From NCBI GenBank assembly GCA_022818135.1, contig JAFMSR010000018.1:6174049-6238048 (forward strand): a DNA stretch of 64,000 nt, in the 5' to 3' direction. The notes beneath the pieces are model-generated. The model had not been told where the DNA came from, ran no database searches, and worked only from the letters and a program-made list of their open reading frames with translations. This document shows, piece by piece, positions 58,561 through 64,000 of the stretch. Origin of the DNA: Saxidomus purpurata (taxonomy: Eukaryota > Mollusca > Bivalvia > Venerida > Veneridae). The translations under genes were made by a program, and so were the position numbers. Numbering within the stretch: position 1 is the stretch's first letter; each line of letters opens with the position of its first letter.

Positions 58561-59629
58561 GGACACCTTGTTGTCAGCACTTTCAGTGCTTTGATTATTT
58601 CAAGAAGTCATATCTTTAAATTACTAAACATGTGTCTACATTGAAGAACCTTGTCCGTAAATTGCGGACAGAGCTACGTGACAAAATGCATTTATTTACG
58701 GGTATTCCCGTGTTTAAGAAAATGTATGAATTAAACTAATAAAACATTGCACAATAAAATAATAAATTACATATAATTATATAAATCATAAATAATTACC
58801 AAAGTGAAAGTTGCTATTAGTAAAAGAAAACTGCAAACCCACGGTTAGATATACAGTAAAACCCTTGTTAAATACCACCTCCGAATAAAGACTAGCAGGG
58901 TGATAACAGTGCACTATTCATCTGTTCATCTATTGAAGAAACACATGTGAATAGAGACCATCTGCGAACAAAGACTACATTTGTAGCTTCCCAGCAGTGC
59001 TCTTTGTTCACAGGTTTGACTGTACTATGTCAGGTTGAAACGAATTTTTTACTCATTGCTAGTCTTCCAACGATAAGTCGCACACGGGGCGGGGGTTCAT
59101 AAATGTAAAGGAAAAGTATGACTATATTTCACCTACCAGTAAATGACGATTTATGCTCATTAAAACTTTATCCCCTCATTTGAGCAGTTGGGGTCTCGAT
59201 ATTTTGGTGATTACGGTCGTGCATAACCAACGAAATGAAAGTAAAAGGTCATTGTCAAGCAGGATGGTTAAATGATTCCGATAAGATATTTTTTGGAAAT
59301 AAAAAAAACGAAAATTAATATTGGCGAATATGTCAGACCTCGAAAAATATTTATAGGATTACAGGGCTGTCATTATAACACTTGAGTTTTATAGGCATTT
59401 AAGAATTCAAATTTCATTTTCCCCTGGGCTGTTAAGTATTGTTGAGGAAACTATAAATTATTCTTTATTTTCTTGTTCTTGTTTTTACAGATAGAATAGC
59501 ATGATTTCTTGGTGCTACAGTTCTGTCATGAATCCTGAATACTACCGCCATCTGCTGAGTAACCATACTTAGGAATTAATGATGTTACTGTACTAATGTA
59601 TATAGTTTTATTGACGTCGGCACATTAAA
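58561..59629. other. Non-coding stretch
   Basis: A diverged duplicate (GAATAAAGACTAGCAGGGTG / GAACAAAGACTACATTTGTA) lies at 58880-58990. No gene. Confidence 0.4.
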
Positions 59630-60460
59630 ATTACACCGTCCGTCCATCCGTCCGTCCGTCCGTGCATGTGTCCGGGCTGTAACTTTGTCATGCATGTAGG
59701 GATTTTCAAATCATATGGCCAACTGTTCAGCACATGAAACGACGTGTCGCGTGCAAGCCCCACGTCCCTATCTCAAAAGTCAAGGTCAAATTTAGAGTTT
59801 AAAGGTAACAAAATCCTATATATATGTACGCATTCGTGCCGGGATTGTAACTTTGTCATACAGGAAGGGTTTTTCAAATCAAGTTGCACAACTTTACAGC
59901 ACATGGAGACGACGTGTCGCGTGCAAGACCCACGTCCCTCAAAGGCAAAGGGCACACTTAGACTCTAAAGGAAGTTGAATACTGTATATATGCATTATTC
60001 GTGTCGTTATCCATTGAAGGATTTTAAATAAATCTTCAGTACATCAAGACGATGTGTTGCGTACAAAACCCGCGACCGTACCTATAAGATCAAGGTCACA
60101 ATAAGAGTTTAAAGGTCATGGAATACGGTAAACATGGTAACTCTGTCTTGCATGGAAAGATTTTTAAATTACATGACACAATTGTTGAGCACATGGAGAT
60201 AACATTTCATGCGCAAGTCCCACGTCCTTACCATGAAAGTCATGGTCACACTTAGGATGTTAGAGGTTTTAGAATCCTGTATTATGTCCATATTCTAACT
60301 TTGTTATACAGTGATATTCATTTTAAATGAATTGGAAAAATGTTCAGCACATTCAGATATAAAGTGTTGTGTGCAAGTACTGGTTCCACGCCTTGAAGGA
60401 TAAGGTCACAGACTGTGTGATAATGCTTAGGGGGTATTCGTCACATATAAGGAACAGCTC
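59630..60460 (+). repeat. Five-unit diverged tandem repeat with CCGT microsatellite
   Basis: It begins with a CCGT run (about 59637-59668). Units near 59680, 59840, 60000, 60130 and 60290 have a TGTAACTTTGTCATGCATG-like start, CAGCACATG.AGACGACGTGT, CGCGTGCAAG.CCCACGTCC, a GGTCA(AA) block and AGAGTTTAAAGG. It ends AGGAACAGCTCTTGTTAAAT. The CAGCTCTTGTT end is shared with 56666-56680 and, reversed, with 63043-63056, so it is a common terminus. Confidence 0.8.
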
Positions 60461-61429
60461 TTGTTAAATATTGTTAATTTTTTTCGAACCTTTGCACAGC
60501 AGCTGTTAAATGGAAGCTTATGTGTCCAACAATCTGTCAGAGGACACGCCTTAAAGCATGCCTGTTTCGTTTTGCACTTTAATCGAAGTAATGCAAATCA
60601 TCTTGATACTGTAGTACTAGTCATCTGTTAAACGCGCGACATATGTCTTCCGTTAGTCCCATAATGAAGTCATATCTGCAGCATGGTGCAGCCTGTAAGA
60701 TGATAGTTATGACAATATTTTCATGTAAAGTCTCGATAAAGCGAAAGCTATCATACTATTAACTGTATCAGTTTTATCTGTACGTTTATTAATGTTAAGG
60801 TGATGACAACAATACGCATGGCAGAGTAGTCAATATACCAGAATAAATCTGAATGGAAACCCAAAGAACAAAATTAATACCAGTTGTGACATATTTATAC
60901 AATCCGATTCGCTAAATAAGACTTTGTTTTGTCTTGCATCCATGCACAACGAAACACATTTTAAGCATTTGTACTCAGTTTAGCTATGCAAATAGCTGGC
61001 TTGAATTATTTGTAGCTATGATTGTCCATATAAAAAAATTGTCTTCCATAATTCAAAGGTAGTGATCTCACTTATCAGGTCCAATAAATAAAAGAACAAG
61101 AAGGAAACGTGATCACTACTTTGTATCACGCGGTTATAGCACTGGTCACTTTTTCATGAAATGTCCTTTTTGCAGGTTTAGTTAATTTCAATATCGGTGC
61201 AATTTGATTGTTATTTACAGGTTTCTATGACTTAATGATATATTCGTGTATTCAAACATGTAAAAAGGATTTGTAAGCTATTTTTTATTTAACCTGTAAC
61301 TGGAGATTGCAAGGTAAGACTGATTTTGTTGCTAACGTATTGTACGCTACTTGCTTCACGTTTACACCGGTTGGGTATATTATTTCATGACAAGATACTC
61401 TAATCTATCGATTTTCTTATTACAAGTGC
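60461..61429. other. Non-coding stretch
   Basis: No gene and no paired repeat noticed. Confidence 0.4.
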
Positions 61430-61580
61430 AATATTTTCTGTCATGAGCACGCTGATCAGATCGAACGATACGAGGGTAACTGTTTTGGTGGGAACGAGAC
61501 ACTGTCGAGTTCCCGCAAAACATTTTCCCGAGGTGACAGATATTTCCATTCACGATAGAAACATTTTCTTGCATTAAAGA
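61430..61580. mobile_element. Foldback element, copy 2
   Basis: TTTCTGTCATGAGCACG, GAGGGTAACTGTTTTGGTGG and GAACGAGACACTGTCGAGTT match 31256-31396 in the same orientation, followed by CCCGAGGTGACAGATATTTC and AAACATTTTCTTGCAT. The palindrome is less perfect here, so this copy is older or less constrained. Confidence 0.8.
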
Positions 61581-63370
61581 AAGGTAATTATGCGTTAGCT
61601 AAAACATCAAAAACTTATAAAGCATCATAATGGCCACATGATGAAAGTTGTTTTGTGTATTCGATATGACTCTTTGATAGTAAAAACTTTGTTAATTAAA
61701 GATGCTGCATATCAGAGTGTGCTATACATGTAAGCGTACTGAAACTTAGTTTTGGTTGTGCACGGTACAACAATAGTTCGGTGTTTTTATTTTTAGATAC
61801 AAAATGTACATTGCAATGTAAATACCTATTGTATACTGTAAACATAATCATGAATAATTGAAACGTCTTCTTCTGATAAAATAGTAATATTTATTGCCGA
61901 TTGATCACAGATGATGAAATTACCGTCATTGAATGATCGCATCGTTCGTCTTTCCGTCATTTGTGTGGAGTATTACTTCAACAGTTTTGAGCGGAATTAT
62001 TTGGTAATTCATGTATCAAAAGAGAACAATGTGAGAAAATGCAGTGTACAAATACCCTAACTCTAGCTCCATTCCTTTTTAAGAAGCAAACTTCTAAGCT
62101 TGTAGTTTCTTTAGTCACTGTCCATGTAATATCTTTGTGCGGGCTATAACTCACAAATTATTGCAGGACATCAGATCGGAACATCTGTCCTTCCAAGGCG
62201 TTAATTTAATAAGTACATTTGTATATTCAATAAAAACTGATTAGGTTCTGTAGATCATGATTGTCGCTATACTGGTGCAATGCATGTTTACAAATGTTTC
62301 ATTTTCTTTACTTTCTCTAAATGTATAAGACATCAAAAATTAAAAAACGATGAATACAGTCACGTGGTATTATTTGCAATAACGATTATCTTAACTGTTT
62401 AAGAATACAATTGCAATTTTATCTCGCGGTAAATATGAAAAAGGGATTTATTTTATATGATTAATAAAATTATCTGCTCTTTTTTGTACTTAACATCCCT
62501 TTTTAATTCAAGATAAAAATCGCTGCCACGTTAAAGTAGGTGTTTAAATAACATTTCGCGATGTAATATGAAATAAAGCACTGTTAACATTTAATCAGGT
62601 AAGCTGTCATCTCATCTCAAAGTATTATGCATCAAGGTCACTCCTGGGATAGGTTTGTTTACGACTGGGTGAACGTTGTGTCTAGGTCTGCTATTTTATT
62701 TTGTCCCACACTCGTTGTTTTCGCCAACAAAAGTCAATAATCGACCGAGATGACTATCTCTACCTGTTCACCTTCCACCCCATCACCCCTTTAACAAAAT
62801 GAATATTGGAATAGATTTACGAACGTTTCAAACCTGTAAGATTGATATTGTTTGTTCGAAGCTTTCCAGGAAGCGTGATAGTGACACGATTACGGACTGA
62901 AAGATAAACATGTTTACGACCTCTACAGCGCTAGCAATACAATGCAGTATATTGGTGAACAAAATATTTCATCAAACCTTTTTTTTTTTAAATTGTTTTA
63001 TTAATATTTAAGTCTAGCTTCCAAATGATGCCTGCAAATTTTAAACAAGAGCTGTTCATAAGACAACGCGCTCGACTGTTTGAACTGCTTGGCATTATAT
63101 ACAAAGCACTTTGAAAAAAAAATTGCATCAGACTAGCAGTGACTGGATACAAGCGGGTGTGAATCAGCTCGTATTACTCGTATTTATACAGGTGTAATCC
63201 ATCCTTCAAGACCTACAATTGAGGTTATTTTTCGTGCCTTCTCCCATACACTGGCGTAGGATTATTTAAGATATGTTATTATGAGAAAAGAACAACAAAG
63301 AATTTGTTATATTGTTTTATTGTTCAATTTACATCCCCGGGTCAGGGGGTGACTTGATTTAACATAGATT
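61581..63370. other. Non-coding stretch
   Basis: A reversed CAGCTCTTGTTT terminus (AAACAAGAGCTG) lies at about 63043-63056. Otherwise no gene or element was recognised. Confidence 0.4.
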
Positions 63371-64000
63371 TCTATTGGATATATTTAAACATCTTTTTCG
63401 CTGAAATTACAAGGCCTAGAGCTAAGATATGTAGCATGTAGCGCTGCCTTGCAGACTTCCAACAACTATTTCAAATCATGATCCCCAGGTCAAAATTTAC
63501 CCCGCTGGGTGAAACTTAATTTCACATTGGCTTATATAGGGAAAATTCAAATTTCTTCTTGTCTTAAAGCTGCTCGCTCTTAGACACGGTTGAAAAAAAA
63601 TAATTAAAATTTGACATACTTATTCATAAATATAAAACTAAAGGCTAGAATCAAAATATAAGCAAAATCTATGTAGAAATTTGCAGAAATCGATTGAAAA
63701 CGTCGGTAACACGGCACGGATAACCTTGACAGGAATTTATACTGGAGCCTTTTTATATGACTATGTACTCTAAAATACGTTATTTACATACAGTTTGAAG
63801 AACTTTATTTTTTTACCAAAATCTGAGAGCGAGCAGCTTTAAACCACATGGACTGGAGTTTAGATATTTGGAATGTAGCATTGTGAAGTGGACCTCTATG
63901 AAAAATGTTCAAATCATGACCAGGTCAATATTGACCCTTTCTGGGACGTGATTGTTGAACTTGTATTATAGCCAGTGTTAGCCAGGTGAGCTATAGGGCC
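63371..64000 (+). repeat. AGCTCACC-family repeat, interrupted by a MITE
   Basis: AATTACAAGGCCTAGAGCTA, AGATATGTAGCATGTAGC and ATGATCCCCAGGTCAAAATT lead to CAAATTTCTTCTTGTC, then the insertion, then ACCACATGGACTGGAGTTTA and the terminal GCCAGGTGAGCTATAGGGCC at the window edge. It may continue beyond the window. Confidence 0.85.
63568..63839. mobile_element. TTAA-flanked MITE (272 bp)
   Basis: TTAA stands directly outside each end (63564-63567 and 63840-63843). The 13-bp terminal inverted repeats AGCTGCTCGCTCT and AGAGCGAGCAGCT are perfect. The host repeat reads continuously when the element and one TTAA are removed, as comparison with 40720-40780 shows. TTAA duplication is the hallmark of piggyBac-type (and Kolobok) transposition. 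It has no coding capacity. Confidence 0.92.

Noticed and set aside
1..64000. LTR retrotransposon or integrated virus
   Set aside because: I found no paired long terminal repeats, no primer-binding site pattern and no protease, integrase or capsid motifs. The only reverse transcriptase is LINE type.

Overview
This window reads as AT-rich nuclear DNA from an animal. It has no bacterial-style operons, no rRNA, no credible functional tRNA and almost no long open frames. It holds two LINE copies, several tRNA-derived SINEs, many hairpin or foldback elements and abundant diverged repeats. Many of these repeats carry GGTCAAGGTCA-type runs or AGCTCACC-type ends. From memory such repeats are typical of bivalve molluscs, so a bivalve (possibly a venerid clam) is my best guess, but that is inference.

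Layout. 1-7.8 kb: non-coding DNA with one SINE copy (1.75-2.07 kb) and short duplications. 7.8-12.7 kb: a nearly full-length LINE on the minus strand, with ORF1 and an endonuclease/reverse transcriptase ORF2, both broken by frameshifts and stops. 13.8-20.8 kb: dispersed repeats, a TIR element with a 30-bp CACACGTGTG minisatellite, and a 1.45 kb foldback built from 31-bp palindromes. 22.9-30 kb: repeat-rich, with two further SINE copies, a large inverted repeat pair and several degenerate tandem arrays. 30.9-32.4 kb: two foldback elements just upstream of a possible two-exon small gene. 32.9-44.8 kb: an 11.9 kb segment bounded by about 95% identical inverted repeats carrying five hairpins; inside it is a phase-consistent three-exon gene model (117 aa, product not recognised), then arrays containing nuclear-receptor-type motifs. 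45-53.2 kb: a 5'-truncated second LINE with the same pentanucleotide tail, a tRNA-like element, and repeat copies matching the 16-28 kb region. 53.8-64 kb: foldbacks, a near-identical 499-bp tandem duplication, TIR elements, and a clean TTAA-flanked MITE nested in another repeat.

No complete metabolic or defence system is visible. The two spliced gene models rest only on splice signals and reading phase. The strongest signals are structural: the palindrome array at 19.3-20.76 kb, the 11.9 kb inverted-repeat-bounded segment, the nested TTAA MITE and the paired foldback copies.
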